Below are positions 18,270-27,477 of a stretch of DNA of 64,000 nt, piece by piece. Within the stretch, counting starts at the first letter, position 1. Each line of letters opens with the position of its first letter. Origin of the DNA: Methyloterricola oryzae (GTDB lineage Bacteria; Pseudomonadota; Gammaproteobacteria; Methylococcales; Methylococcaceae); assembly GCF_000934725.1 (NCBI RefSeq), contig NZ_JYNS01000003.1, positions 124,001 through 188,000 of the forward strand. Reading direction: 5' to 3'. Under the pieces are notes generated by a model. The model worked only from the letters and a program-made list of their open reading frames with translations. It did no database searches and had not been told where the DNA came from. The translations under genes and the position numbers were made by a program.

Positions 18270-18986
18270 TCATGCCTGCTTTAAGTTCTCCAGGGCGAAC
18301 TCCCAGTTGAGCAGTTTGTCGAGGAGGGCGCTCACATAATCGGCGCGCCGGTTCTGGTAGTCCAGATAGTAGGCATGCTCCCAGACGTCGATGGTCAGCA
18401 GCGGCGTGACGCCGACGGGGCGTTCCGCATTGGACGTCTTGACCACCTTGAGGGTAGCCCCCTCCTGCACCAGCCAGGCCCAGCCGCTGCCGAACTGGGT
18501 CGCTGCGGCTTCGGCCAGCGCCTTTCTGCAGGCTTCGACACTGCCGAACGACGCCTCGATCCTCTGTTTGAGGCTTGCCGGCGGTTCGCCGCCGCCTTTT
18601 GGCTTGAGACTCTTCCAATAGAAGCTGTGATTCCAGACCTGTGCGGCATTATTGAAGATGACGGATTTATCCGCTTTGCCGCTGACCGCGTCGATGATCT
18701 TTTCCAGCGGCAGGTCGGCCAGGTCGGTTCCGGCAATGAGCTTGTTCAGATTATCCACATAGCCTTTATGGTGCTTGCCATAGTGAAAGCTGAGTGTCTG
18801 AGCGGAAATCACCGGTTCCAACGCATTTTCCGCATAGGGCAAGGACGGTAGCTGCACAGGGGCGGCGGCTGCGCCCGCCGTTCGCGGCAGCCCGGCAAGC
18901 AGGCCCGAAGCGGCGACGCCGCCGGCCATCACCAGGAAATGCCGGCGGCTGATGCCGTGACTGTCGGCCTTGTCTTCTAAGCTCAT
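18270..18986 (-). CDS. Tat-exported Fe-type superoxide dismutase
   Basis: 238 residues, start set by GAGGAGG upstream of the ATG. A twin-arginine signal (SRRHFLV at 13-19, hydrophobic stretch, AGAAAA cleavage region) directs the folded enzyme to the periplasm. The catalytic domain keeps the four metal ligands His68, His120, Asp200 and His204 ([35 protein letters not shown]). Gln116 in NNAAQVWNH is the position typical of Fe-dependent enzymes. It converts superoxide to peroxide and oxygen. Most bacterial Fe-SODs are cytoplasmic, so the export signal is notable. It is divergent from telA. Confidence 0.93.
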   Translation of the reverse strand: MSLEDKADSHGISRRHFLVMAGGVAASGLLAGLPRTAGAAAAPVQLPSLPYAENALEPVISAQTLSFHYGKHHKGYVDNLNKLIAGTDLADLPLEKIIDAVSGKADKSVIFNNAAQVWNHSFYWKSLKPKGGGEPPASLKQRIEASFGSVEACRKALAEAAATQFGSGWAWLVQEGATLKVVKTSNAERPVGVTPLLTIDVWEHAYYLDYQNRRADYVSALLDKLLNWEFALENLKQA

Positions 18987-19165
18987 GGATCCTCCTCAGC
19001 ACTCTTCAATGCTCGCGTCAGAAACGCCGCGCCCGTTACGCGGATTTACCGAGAGCTATATTACCTTCCGCACCCCGCCGGCGAAACCGCTTTCGCTCCT
19101 CGCCTGCTGACGGCCCGCCGGGAGTCGGGTAAGCTTTGAACCGCGAGCACAATTCGGGAAAAACC

Positions 19166-20383
19166 ATGAACGAGACCAGTATCGACCAGACCCTGACTCT
19201 GGAGCCCCCCAAGCCCGTCCCTCCGGTGGACAGCGCGCAGGCTTCCACCCTGGTCAAGCTGGATGAGTCGATCCTTGCCAAGCTGGACGGCAAGGTCGCG
19301 GATTTCCTGCGCGAGGTCATGACCGCGGATGTCAACGAACCGCAGTTTCGGGCGCGTCTCAACGGCGTGCACGCCATGGGCAATCGGGAGATACAGGCAG
19401 CAGCGGCAGTTTCCAACGGCCTTCTGGAACGGCCGGTGCGCGCCATGCACAGCGGTGTGTTCGACGAAGGCTCGGCCATTTCCAAATCCTTGTTGCAGTT
19501 GCGCGAGACGGTGGAGCGGCTGGATCCCTCGCGCCAGGGCGATCTGCTGGCGCCGAAGAAGTGGCTGGGCTTCATCCCCGGCGGCAACAAGGCAAAACAG
19601 TACTTCGAAAGCTATCAGTCCGCGCAGGCGCATCTCAACGCCATCCTGCAGTCCCTCTACAACGGCCAGGACGAACTGCGCAAGGACAATGCCGCCCTGG
19701 AGCAGGAGAAGGTGCAGGCCTGGGAGATCATGGGCAAGCTGCAGCAATACATCTATCTGGGCCAGAAGCTGGACGAGGCCATCGAGCGCCACCTGCCGGA
19801 ACTGGAAGCGCAGGACGCCGAAAAAGCGCGAGTGGTGCGCGAAGAAATGCAGTTCTACACCCGCCAGAAAGTGCAGGATCTGCTGACCCAACTGGCCGTC
19901 ACCATCCAGGGCTACCTGGCCATGGACGTGATCCGCAAGAACAACCTGGAACTGATCAAGGGTGTCGACCGGGCCACCTCCACCACGGTTTCGGCCCTGC
20001 GTACGGCCGTGATCGTCGCCCAGGCGCTCACCAATCAGAAGCTGGTACTGGAGCAAATCGCCGCCCTCAACACCACAACATCCAACCTGATCGGCGCCAC
20101 CTCCCAGCTCCTGCTGAAGCAGGCCGCTCAAACCCACGAGCAGGCCGTCAGCGCCACGGTGTCCGTGGACCAGCTGAAGCTGGCCTTCCAGAATATCTTC
20201 CAGACCATGGACGCCATCGCCGGGTACAAGACCCAAGCCCTGACCAGCATGCAACAGACCATCCAGGTCTTGAGCGCGGAGGTGGAAAAAGGTCGGTCCC
20301 TGCTAGACCGGGTCCGTTCCGCGCAGCAGGATGAGGTCATCGCCTCCCTGCCAATCGAGACCGCGGACGACATCCACCTCTAG
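19166..20383 (+). CDS. TelA/KlaA-family toxic anion resistance protein
   Basis: 405 residues, largely alpha-helical, with the family pattern: KLDGKVADFLREV, a central GFIPGGNKAKQYFESYQSAQ, and long C-terminal helices such as TTVSALRTAVIVAQALTNQK. TelA was named from plasmid tellurite resistance, but chromosomal members usually act in envelope stress. ATG at 19166 was preferred over an upstream TTG. It is followed 44 bp later by a PspC-domain gene, a pairing that points to membrane-stress function. Confidence 0.9.
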   Translation: MNETSIDQTLTLEPPKPVPPVDSAQASTLVKLDESILAKLDGKVADFLREVMTADVNEPQFRARLNGVHAMGNREIQAAAAVSNGLLERPVRAMHSGVFDEGSAISKSLLQLRETVERLDPSRQGDLLAPKKWLGFIPGGNKAKQYFESYQSAQAHLNAILQSLYNGQDELRKDNAALEQEKVQAWEIMGKLQQYIYLGQKLDEAIERHLPELEAQDAEKARVVREEMQFYTRQKVQDLLTQLAVTIQGYLAMDVIRKNNLELIKGVDRATSTTVSALRTAVIVAQALTNQKLVLEQIAALNTTTSNLIGATSQLLLKQAAQTHEQAVSATVSVDQLKLAFQNIFQTMDAIAGYKTQALTSMQQTIQVLSAEVEKGRSLLDRVRSAQQDEVIASLPIETADDIHL

Positions 20384-20427
20384 ATCGCGAGCCCAGCGGC
20401 CAGACTTAACGGCGCACGCCGAAAAAC

Positions 20428-21444
20428 ATGCAACGCCTGACCACGCGCGCCAAGTCCAAGGGCCCCGCCAGCCTGCAGCGGAATCTGCAGCGTCGCCGGC
20501 TGGGCGGCGTATGCGCGGGCATTGCCGACTATCTCGGCATCAGGCCCCTGCCCGTGCGGTTCCTGTTTCTCCTGTCCGTGTTCATCTCATTCAGCCTGAC
20601 TCTCTGGGTCTACCTGGCCCTCTGGCTACTGCTCCCCTCCCGCCCGCATGTGCCGATTCCGGAAGTGCCACGGACCCTGCGGCGACGCTTGAAAGCCATG
20701 GAAAAGCAGGTGCGGAAGTGCCATCGCCGCCTCGAACCGCGCCTGGCCGACCTGGCCCAGGAAACCTTTGACGCCATCAAGCTCTTGGCCCCGGCACTGG
20801 CCGTGGGTTCCAGCAACGCGGCGGAAAACCTGCGCAACACTTGCCTCGAGGAATTTCCAGCGCTCCTTGACAGCCTGTTGCGTCTACCCGTCGGCGCCGC
20901 CGCGTTAGACCCGGTTCTCGATCGCCTGGCGGACTTGCATCAGACCCTGCAGGAGGCTGCCACCGCCATGCTGCAGCAAGACATCGGCGCCGCCTGGCAA
21001 CAGGCTGACGGCATCTCGCCCCTGTGGGCCCGTTGGAAAGCGCGCCTGGACGAACTCAAGAGCCGGCTTAACCACCGGGTCAGCGGGGAGATATTGGATC
21101 TGCTGCAGAACATCGAGGAGAAGTTGGCGTTTCTCGCCAACCGCAGCGAGGGTCAGACCAAGGCCTTCGACCTCGACCCGTTTCACGTGAGCAAGATCGC
21201 CGAGGAATACCTGCCGGATGCCGTCGAGCAATATCTGAAACTGCCCCCCGGCATGGCCCGCACCCAGGCCCTGCCCGGCGGCAAGACCGCCGAACAGGCC
21301 CTGCAAGAACAGTTGAACCTGCTCGACAAAGCCCTGTTGGATCTCAGCCGCAGCCTTTACGAACGCAATGCCGGCGCCCTGATGATCCACGGGCATTTCC
21401 TGCGCGAGAAGTTTGCCGACCAGTCCTTCCGGATTCCCGAATAG
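20428..21444 (+). CDS. PspC-domain membrane protein
   Basis: 338 residues. Residues 18-75 match PspC: a basic stretch, LGGVCAGIADYLGI, then one strong membrane helix FLFLLSVFISFSLTLWVYLA. The remaining 260 residues are cytoplasmic-looking, helical and unidentified, with no second membrane segment. PspC domains sense or signal inner-membrane stress in the phage-shock response. The long C-terminal region is not part of classical PspC (about 120 residues). It probably forms an operon with telA. Confidence 0.85.
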   Translation: MQRLTTRAKSKGPASLQRNLQRRRLGGVCAGIADYLGIRPLPVRFLFLLSVFISFSLTLWVYLALWLLLPSRPHVPIPEVPRTLRRRLKAMEKQVRKCHRRLEPRLADLAQETFDAIKLLAPALAVGSSNAAENLRNTCLEEFPALLDSLLRLPVGAAALDPVLDRLADLHQTLQEAATAMLQQDIGAAWQQADGISPLWARWKARLDELKSRLNHRVSGEILDLLQNIEEKLAFLANRSEGQTKAFDLDPFHVSKIAEEYLPDAVEQYLKLPPGMARTQALPGGKTAEQALQEQLNLLDKALLDLSRSLYERNAGALMIHGHFLREKFADQSFRIPE

Positions 21445-21465
21445 CCTCGGCCCGTCAGGCCTGGA

Positions 21466-21942
21466 CTAGGACTGAGCGCGCCCGCTCCCCCTGAAATCCT
21501 GCTGCCGCCAGGCCTCATAGAGCACTACCGCGACGGTGTTGGACAAGTTGAGGCTGCGGCTTTGCTCAACCATGGGCAGGTAAAGCCGCTGTCCGGGAGG
21601 CAGGCTATCCAACACGTTCGCAGGCAGACCGCGGGTCTCCGGACCGAACAGGAAAGCATCACCGGCAACGAAGGCCGCGTCCCCGTAACACCGGACACCG
21701 CGCGTACTCAAGGCGTAGAGCGCGTTGGGCCGGGCCGTCTCCAGGCATTCCGCAAGACTTTCATGCACCTGCATGCTAGCCCATTCACGGTAGTCCAGCC
21801 CGGCGCGCCGCAGGCGCTTGTCATCCAGTTCAAAGCCCAGGGGCTTCACCAGGTGCAGCCGAGCCCCCATGTTGGCGCACAACCGGATGACATTGCCGGT
21901 GTTGGGTGGAATCTCCGGCTGGTACAAAATGACGTGGAACAC
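21466..21942 (-). CDS. trmL: tRNA (cytidine(34)-2'-O)-methyltransferase
   Basis: 158 residues, a minimal SPOUT methyltransferase of the usual TrmL length. It 2'-O-methylates the wobble base of tRNA-Leu with S-adenosylmethionine. Characteristic segments are LYQPEIPPNTGNVIRLC, LFGPETRGLP and the knot ending MVEQSRSLNLSNTVAVVLYEAWRQ. Translation starts at a GTG at 21942, 29 bp after the glgP stop, so it is likely the last gene of that transcript. Confidence 0.95.
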   Translation of the reverse strand: MFHVILYQPEIPPNTGNVIRLCANMGARLHLVKPLGFELDDKRLRRAGLDYREWASMQVHESLAECLETARPNALYALSTRGVRCYGDAAFVAGDAFLFGPETRGLPANVLDSLPPGQRLYLPMVEQSRSLNLSNTVAVVLYEAWRQQDFRGSGRAQS

Positions 21943-21971
21943 CGCGTCGTCGCGCCGGAACCCGCTTCCCC

Positions 21972-24479
21972 TTACTTGACCGACAGCGACGGGACCGGCT
22001 GCAGCTTCCAGATGTCGCGGTTGTACTCGCCGATGGTACGGTCGGTGGAGAATTTGCCGCTGGTGGCGCAGTTGAGAATACTCATGCGCGACCAGGCCTC
22101 CTGGTCCTTGTAGGCCGCGGCCGCCGCCCGCTGCGCCTGCACGTAGCCGTCGAAATCGGCGGCGGTCATCCAGGGATCGTGCGGGCTGCGGATGGACTGC
22201 GCGATGGAATCGAAGATGCCCGGCTCAAACTGGTTGAAGTGGCCGCTCTCGAGCAGGTGCATCACGCGCCGGAAGTCCTCGCTGCGATTGATGAAGGATT
22301 CCGGATCGTAGTGCGGGCGCATGGATTCCACCTCTTCCGCCGTCAGACCGAACAGGAAGAAGTTGTCCGCGCCCACTTCCTGGCGGATCTCGATATTGGC
22401 GCCGTCCAGGGTGCCAATGGTGAGGGCGCCATTCATCATGAACTTCATGTTGCCGGTGCCCGAAGCCTCTTTGCCGGCGGTGGAAATCTGCTCGGAGAGA
22501 TCCGCCCCGGCACAGATGACCTCCATGGCGGACACCCGGTAGTTGGGCATGAAGGTCACTTTCAGCAGACCGTCGGTGGCCGGATCATGGTTCACCACGT
22601 TGGCAACGTTGTTGATCAGCTTGATGATGCGCTTGGCCATGACGTAACCGGGCGCCGCCTTGCCGCCGAACAGCACGCAGCGTGGCGTCCAGTCGGCCTT
22701 GTCGCCGCGCTTTATGCGGTCGTACAGGTGGATGACATGCAGCACGTTCAGCAACTGTCGCTTGTACTCATGCATGCGTTTGACCTGCACGTCGAACATG
22801 GCGTCCGGGTCCACCTCCACGCCCAGTTCGGCCTTCTTGTGCTCAAGCAAACGCTCTTTGTTGGCACGCTTGATCTCGCGCCAGCGCTTGCGGAATGCCG
22901 GATCGTCGGCATAGGGCGCGAGCTTGTTCAACTGAGACAGATCGGTGACCCAGCCTTCCCCGATGGTCTCGGTGATCAGGGCCGCCAGCTTGGGATTGCA
23001 CCAGGCCAGCCAGCGCCTGGGGGTAATGCCGTTGGTCTTGTTGTTGAACTTGTGCGGCCACATTTCGTAGAAGTCGCGGAACAAGCCCTGCATGAGCAGG
23101 TTCGAGTGCAGTTCCGCCACGCCATTGACGGAAAAGCTGCCGACGATGGCCAGGTAGGCCATGCGTACCTGCTGTTCCCAGCCCTCCTCGATCAGGGACA
23201 TGCGCGCAAGCCGGTCGATGTCGCCGGGCCAGCGGGCCGACACCTCGCTGAGGAAGCGGGCATTGATCTCGAAGATGATCTCCAGGAGCCTGGGCAAGAG
23301 CTGGCGGAACAGGCGAACCGGCCAGCGTTCCAGAGCCTCGGGCAACAGGGTGTGGTTGGTGTAGGCCATGGTGCGGCTGGTGATGCTCCAGGCCTGATCC
23401 CAGTTCAACTCGTGCTCGTCGATGAGCAAACGCATCAACTCGGCCACGGCGATACTGGGATGGGTGTCATTGAGCTGGAAGCAGTTCTTCTCGGCAAACT
23501 GGGAGAAGTCCTCGCCGTGATTGGCCACCCACTTGCGGATCACGTCCTGCAGGCTGGCGGAGGCCAGGAAATACTGCTGGCGCAGCCTGAGTTCCTTGCC
23601 GTTCTCGCTGGCGTCATTGGGATACAGCACCATGGAGATGTGCTCGGCCACATTCTTGGCGGCCACCGACTCCGCGTAATCGCCGGCATTGAACTCGTCC
23701 AGATCGAACTCGTCGGTGGCGGCCGCCTTCCACAGACGCAGGGTGTTGACGGTGCCATTCTGGTAGCCCGGGACCGGTATGTCGTAAGGAACCGCCAGCA
23801 CGTCATGGGTCTCCACCCAGCGCAGGTTCTTGCGCCGATCGTGCTCCTCGTAGGTTTCCACCCGCCCGCCGAACCGCACGCGCACCGTGAGCTCCGGGCG
23901 CTCCAGCTCCCACACATGACCGTTGCGCAGCCAGTGATCGGGCTCCTCCACCTGATAGCCGTCCTCGATGTTCTGCCGGAACATGCCGTACTCGTAGCGC
24001 AGGCCATAGCCCATCACAGGCAGTTGCAAGGTGGCGCAACTGTCGATGAAACAGGCGGCGAGACGGCCCAGGCCACCATTGCCCAGTCCCGCGTCGGGCT
24101 CGCTCTCCACCAACTCCTCAAGCTCCAGGCCTATGCTGTGCAGCGCCTTGTGCAAGGGATTGTCGAGGCCCAGATTGAGCATGGCATTGCCCAGGGCGCG
24201 CCCCATGAGGAACTCCATGGACAGGTAATAGGCGTGCTTGCAGTCCGCCTCCTCATAGGCATAGTGGGTGTTCTTCCAGCGCTCCATGAGGCGGTCGCGC
24301 ACCGCGAGGGCCAGGGCCGTATAGCTGTAATGAGCGGACTTGCAGTGTTTGTCGCGGCCCAGAGTGCAGTTGAAGTGGTGACGTATGTCGCGGGCCAGGT
24401 CCTCGGCCTCCATTCCCAGGGGCGGGAGATCCGTCAACCAGGGACTGGGTTTTCCTTTCAGCAGGGGTCTCATTGGCAT
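21972..24479 (-). CDS. glgP: Glycogen/starch/alpha-glucan phosphorylase
   Basis: 835 residues, the usual size. It cleaves alpha-1,4-glucan with phosphate to release glucose 1-phosphate. Landmarks include GNGGLGRLAACFIDS, TNGITPRRWL and the pyridoxal-phosphate-binding region EASGTGNMKFMMNGALTIGT with its Lys. Start at ATG 24479; the ATG at 24473 is an alternative. It lies 173 bp downstream of ntrC on the same strand and upstream of trmL. No other glycogen genes are in the window, though galU and pgl act in neighbouring sugar-phosphate metabolism. Confidence 0.96.
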   Translation of the reverse strand: MPMRPLLKGKPSPWLTDLPPLGMEAEDLARDIRHHFNCTLGRDKHCKSAHYSYTALALAVRDRLMERWKNTHYAYEEADCKHAYYLSMEFLMGRALGNAMLNLGLDNPLHKALHSIGLELEELVESEPDAGLGNGGLGRLAACFIDSCATLQLPVMGYGLRYEYGMFRQNIEDGYQVEEPDHWLRNGHVWELERPELTVRVRFGGRVETYEEHDRRKNLRWVETHDVLAVPYDIPVPGYQNGTVNTLRLWKAAATDEFDLDEFNAGDYAESVAAKNVAEHISMVLYPNDASENGKELRLRQQYFLASASLQDVIRKWVANHGEDFSQFAEKNCFQLNDTHPSIAVAELMRLLIDEHELNWDQAWSITSRTMAYTNHTLLPEALERWPVRLFRQLLPRLLEIIFEINARFLSEVSARWPGDIDRLARMSLIEEGWEQQVRMAYLAIVGSFSVNGVAELHSNLLMQGLFRDFYEMWPHKFNNKTNGITPRRWLAWCNPKLAALITETIGEGWVTDLSQLNKLAPYADDPAFRKRWREIKRANKERLLEHKKAELGVEVDPDAMFDVQVKRMHEYKRQLLNVLHVIHLYDRIKRGDKADWTPRCVLFGGKAAPGYVMAKRIIKLINNVANVVNHDPATDGLLKVTFMPNYRVSAMEVICAGADLSEQISTAGKEASGTGNMKFMMNGALTIGTLDGANIEIRQEVGADNFFLFGLTAEEVESMRPHYDPESFINRSEDFRRVMHLLESGHFNQFEPGIFDSIAQSIRSPHDPWMTAADFDGYVQAQRAAAAAYKDQEAWSRMSILNCATSGKFSTDRTIGEYNRDIWKLQPVPSLSVK

Positions 24480-24652
24480 GGCAAGTCTTCTTGAGTCAGT
24501 GAGTGAGTTCGGCGCGCGACGCGGCGGCGCTCTAGTGCAGCCGTCTGGCCCGTGTCCGGGAAAAAGCCGCAAGTCGCGTCAATCTTTGAATTATCTCACC
24601 AATTCCGCCCGACTTCGACCCAAAGCCAGGCTGCCGGGCCGTCAATGCCGAA

Positions 24653-26074
24653 TCAGACGTCCAGGCTCAATTCACTGATCTTGCGCGTCAGGGTGTTGCG
24701 GCCATAGCCCAGAAGCTTGGCCGCCTCCTGACGCCGGCCCCGCGTGAACTGCAGGGCCGTGGTAATGAGTATGCTCTCGGCGGTGTCAATGGCGTCCTTC
24801 GCCACATTCTTTTCGCCCCGCTTCAGACGCCCGTCCACCCACTGTTTGAAGAAGTCCTCCCAGCCGCCGGCCGCGATCACCGGGAGGTTCTCCTGCCGGG
24901 CCTGCAGCAGCTCGGGTGGCAGATCGTCCAGATGCACCATTTGTCCGGAGGCCATGACCGTGATCCAGCGGCAGGTGTTCTCCATCTGCCGCACGTTGCC
25001 CGGCCAGTCGAGCTGGCACAGGAAAGACTCCACCTCCGGCAGCAGGGTCTTGGTTTCCACATTCAGCTCGGTGCTGGCTTCCTTCAGGAAATGGCGCAGC
25101 AGCAGCGGAATGTCCTGGCGGCGCTCCCGTAGTGGCGGGATGTGCACGCGGATGACGTTCAGGCGGTGGAACAAATCCTCGCGGAAGCGGCCTTCCGCCA
25201 CCAGGTTTTCCAGATTCTGATGGGTAGCGGCGATGATTCTGACGTCGACCTTGCTGGGCATGTGCGCACCCACCGGAAAGAACTCGCCATCGGCCAGCAC
25301 ACGCAGCAATCGCGTCTGCAGTTCGGCGGGCATGTCACCGATCTCGTCCAGGAAAAGGGTGCCGCCGTCGGCCTGCTCGAAGCGTCCGGCGCGGCGTGCC
25401 TGGGCGCCGGTGAAGGCGCCGCGCTCGTGGCCGAACAGTTCCGACTCCAGCAGGTCCCTGGGGATCGCCGCCATGTTGAGGGCGATGAATGGCTTGTTTG
25501 CCCTGGGGCTATGCCGATGCAGGGCCCTTGCCACCAGTTCCTTGCCGGTCCCCGATTCACCGTTGATGAGCACCGTGATGTGGGAGCGGGCCAGGCGCGC
25601 GATGGCCCGGAAAACTTCCTGCATGGCGGGCGCTTCGCCGATGATCTCGGGCGTCTTGGTTGGCGTCAGGCTGGCCACTTCGGCCTGCTCCTGACGCTGC
25701 CGCCGGCCCTGGTTGCAGGCGCGCTGCACCAGGTCCACCGCCTCATCCACATCGAACGGCTTGGGCAGGTACTCGAAGGCGCCGCCGTGAAAGGCTGACA
25801 CCGCGCTCTCCAGATCCGAGTGTGCGGTCATGATGATGACCGGCAGGTTGGGGTGGGTCCCGCGGATCTGATCGAGCAGTTCCAGGCCGTCGATGCCCGG
25901 CATGCGGATGTCGGTGAGGATCGCGTCCGGCTTCGCCTGCTCCAGGGCATCCAGCATGACGTTGGCATTGGGGAAGCAGCGAGCCTGGATATCAGCCTTC
26001 TGCAGAGCCTTTTCCAGAACCCAGCGGATCGAGCGGTCGTCGTCCACTACCCATACTTGGGCGGCATCACTCAT
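24653..26074 (-). CDS. ntrC: Nitrogen regulation response regulator NtrC
   Basis: 473 residues, three domains. Receiver 1-120 with phospho-acceptor Asp55 (LTDIRMPG). A sigma54-interacting AAA+ domain at about 140-375 carries Walker A GESGTGKE, the GAFTGA loop and LFLDEIGDMP. A Fis-type helix-turn-helix ends the protein (RRQEAAKLLGYGRNTLTRKI). Phosphorylated NtrC activates sigma54 promoters under nitrogen limitation. Its start overlaps the ntrB stop by 8 bp, so the two are translationally coupled. Confidence 0.97.
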   Translation of the reverse strand: MSDAAQVWVVDDDRSIRWVLEKALQKADIQARCFPNANVMLDALEQAKPDAILTDIRMPGIDGLELLDQIRGTHPNLPVIIMTAHSDLESAVSAFHGGAFEYLPKPFDVDEAVDLVQRACNQGRRQRQEQAEVASLTPTKTPEIIGEAPAMQEVFRAIARLARSHITVLINGESGTGKELVARALHRHSPRANKPFIALNMAAIPRDLLESELFGHERGAFTGAQARRAGRFEQADGGTLFLDEIGDMPAELQTRLLRVLADGEFFPVGAHMPSKVDVRIIAATHQNLENLVAEGRFREDLFHRLNVIRVHIPPLRERRQDIPLLLRHFLKEASTELNVETKTLLPEVESFLCQLDWPGNVRQMENTCRWITVMASGQMVHLDDLPPELLQARQENLPVIAAGGWEDFFKQWVDGRLKRGEKNVAKDAIDTAESILITTALQFTRGRRQEAAKLLGYGRNTLTRKISELSLDV

Positions 26075-27149
26075 GTTCCTTCTCCAGAGGCAAAAAAATG
26101 GAAAAAACCGTATTTCCAGGCACGCTTGCACACTCCACCAAGCCGCCATGCTGGCTGATCAGCGACTGGGCGATGGAAAGCCCGAGCCCGGTACCCTCCG
26201 CCCGTCCGGTGACCATTGGATAAAAGATCTGATTCATCAGTTCCGGCTTGATGCCGGGGCCATCGTCAATCACGTCGATTTTCGCCACCAAGGGGTGCCG
26301 GCGGTTGCCCAAGGTCACCTGGCGGTGGATACGGGTGCGAATGGTGATGTCGCCCCGTGACCCGACGGCCTGGGCGGCATTGCGGACAATGTTGAGGATC
26401 GCCTGGATCAATTGGTCGCTGTCCCCGTAAACCGCCGGCATGCTCGGATCGTAGTCGCGGATCAGGCTCACCCCCGCGGGCGCTTCTACCTGCACCAGTT
26501 GCCGCACGCGCTCCAGCACCCGGTGGATGTTCAGGCGGCTCTTCTGGGGCGGCTTGTTCGGCGCCAGCATGCGGTCCACCAGGGATTGCAGACGGTCCGA
26601 CTCCTCGATGATGATCTTGGTGTATTCGCGCTGTTCCTGGTCGGCCAGTTCCCGGTCCAGCAACTGCGCCGCCCCGCGCAACCCCCCGAGCGGGTTCTTG
26701 ATTTCGTGCGCCAGCCCGCGCAGCAGCATTTTCGCGGCGTTCTGCTGGGCCAGCAGTTGCTCCTCCATGGAGATGCGTAAATGCCGGTCGACCTGCTGCA
26801 CCTGCACCAGCAAAGCGGGCGAGACGTCGTCCAGGACGGGCGTCATGGTCACATTCACCGTGGCCGGATGCAGCGGCAGGGCCAGCAGAATGTTGCGCCG
26901 CGTCAGCGACACGCCCGACTCCAGCGCTCGTGTCATATCCGCTTCCAGCCCCTGATCGCTGAACAGGAACACCTGGTCCGCCTTCGCGCCCAGAACCTGG
27001 CGCGCACTGACCGCTAGCAGCACCTCGCCTGGCATGTTGATGTAAACCAAAGACAGGGCCGGATCGAACAACAGCACCGCATCGGAGAGGTTGTCGAGAA
27101 TACGGCGGTAAAAGGCGACGGGCGCAAAATTGGGCATGGCATAGGTCAT
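26067..27149 (-). CDS. glnL: Nitrogen regulation sensor histidine kinase NtrB
   Basis: 360 residues: an N-terminal PAS domain (residues 10-125, AVLLFDPALSLVYINMPGE), the phospho-acceptor box LRGLAHEIKNPLGGLRGAAQ, then the ATPase with N box ILNIVRNAAQAV, G1 VIDDGPGI and G2 GTGLGLSIAQSLI. There is no membrane segment, as expected for a cytoplasmic NtrB that responds to PII. It should phosphorylate the NtrC encoded immediately downstream. The distance to glnA (328 bp) includes a terminator and an NtrC-like palindrome, so it may have its own promoter. Confidence 0.96.
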   Translation of the reverse strand: MTYAMPNFAPVAFYRRILDNLSDAVLLFDPALSLVYINMPGEVLLAVSARQVLGAKADQVFLFSDQGLEADMTRALESGVSLTRRNILLALPLHPATVNVTMTPVLDDVSPALLVQVQQVDRHLRISMEEQLLAQQNAAKMLLRGLAHEIKNPLGGLRGAAQLLDRELADQEQREYTKIIIEESDRLQSLVDRMLAPNKPPQKSRLNIHRVLERVRQLVQVEAPAGVSLIRDYDPSMPAVYGDSDQLIQAILNIVRNAAQAVGSRGDITIRTRIHRQVTLGNRRHPLVAKIDVIDDGPGIKPELMNQIFYPMVTGRAEGTGLGLSIAQSLISQHGGLVECASVPGNTVFSIFLPLEKEHE

Positions 27150-27323
27150 TCAATAGTCATGCCAAGGACTTGGATCATGGCATGATGGCAAATCCGAGGC
27201 TGGACAGGGGCGCAACCCGGCGTGGCTAGGCTTTTATTGCACTTGCTCTTGTTGGACGACTGCGCGTCCCTGACTCAGGATGGTGCTAAGGCCTTCAAGC
27301 CACACCCTCTGAGCACAATTCAT

Positions 27324-27340
27324 AGCACCATAATAGTGCA
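27324..27340. promoter_or_regulatory. Candidate NtrC-binding site upstream of ntrB
   Basis: AGCACCATAATAGTGCA matches the enterobacterial NtrC consensus TGCACCAAAATGGTGCA at 14 of 17 positions. It sits about 175 bp before ntrB, between glnA and ntrB, where NtrC controls the ntrBC promoter in enterics. The call rests on motif and position. Confidence 0.5.
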
Positions 27341-27406
27341 GTGCGATGCCAACTAACGGGACACAGGGAGAAAAAAAGCGGAGGAAAGCGACTGGCAGAA
27401 ACAGAA

Positions 27407-27427
27407 AGCGCCCCACTCGGGGGCGCT
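27407..27427 (-). terminator. Terminator-like hairpin after glnA
   Basis: 8-bp arms AGCGCCCC/GGGGCGCT with a 5-nt loop, 50 bp beyond the glnA stop, followed on the minus strand by TTCTGTTTCTG. It should attenuate read-through from glnA into ntrBC. Confidence 0.65.
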
Positions 27428-27477
27428 CTCATAGATTGCAGGCAGGATCGAGGGCTACAGCGGCCCGCGAAAACTCC

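Noticed and set aside
19061-20254. 397-codon minus-strand open frame opposite telA
   Set aside because: Antisense shadow of telA. There is no ribosome-binding site or recognisable domain.
22179-24494. 771-codon plus-strand open frame opposite glgP
   Set aside because: It lies wholly antisense to an intact, diagnostic glycogen phosphorylase. Long antisense frames are common in GC-rich coding DNA.
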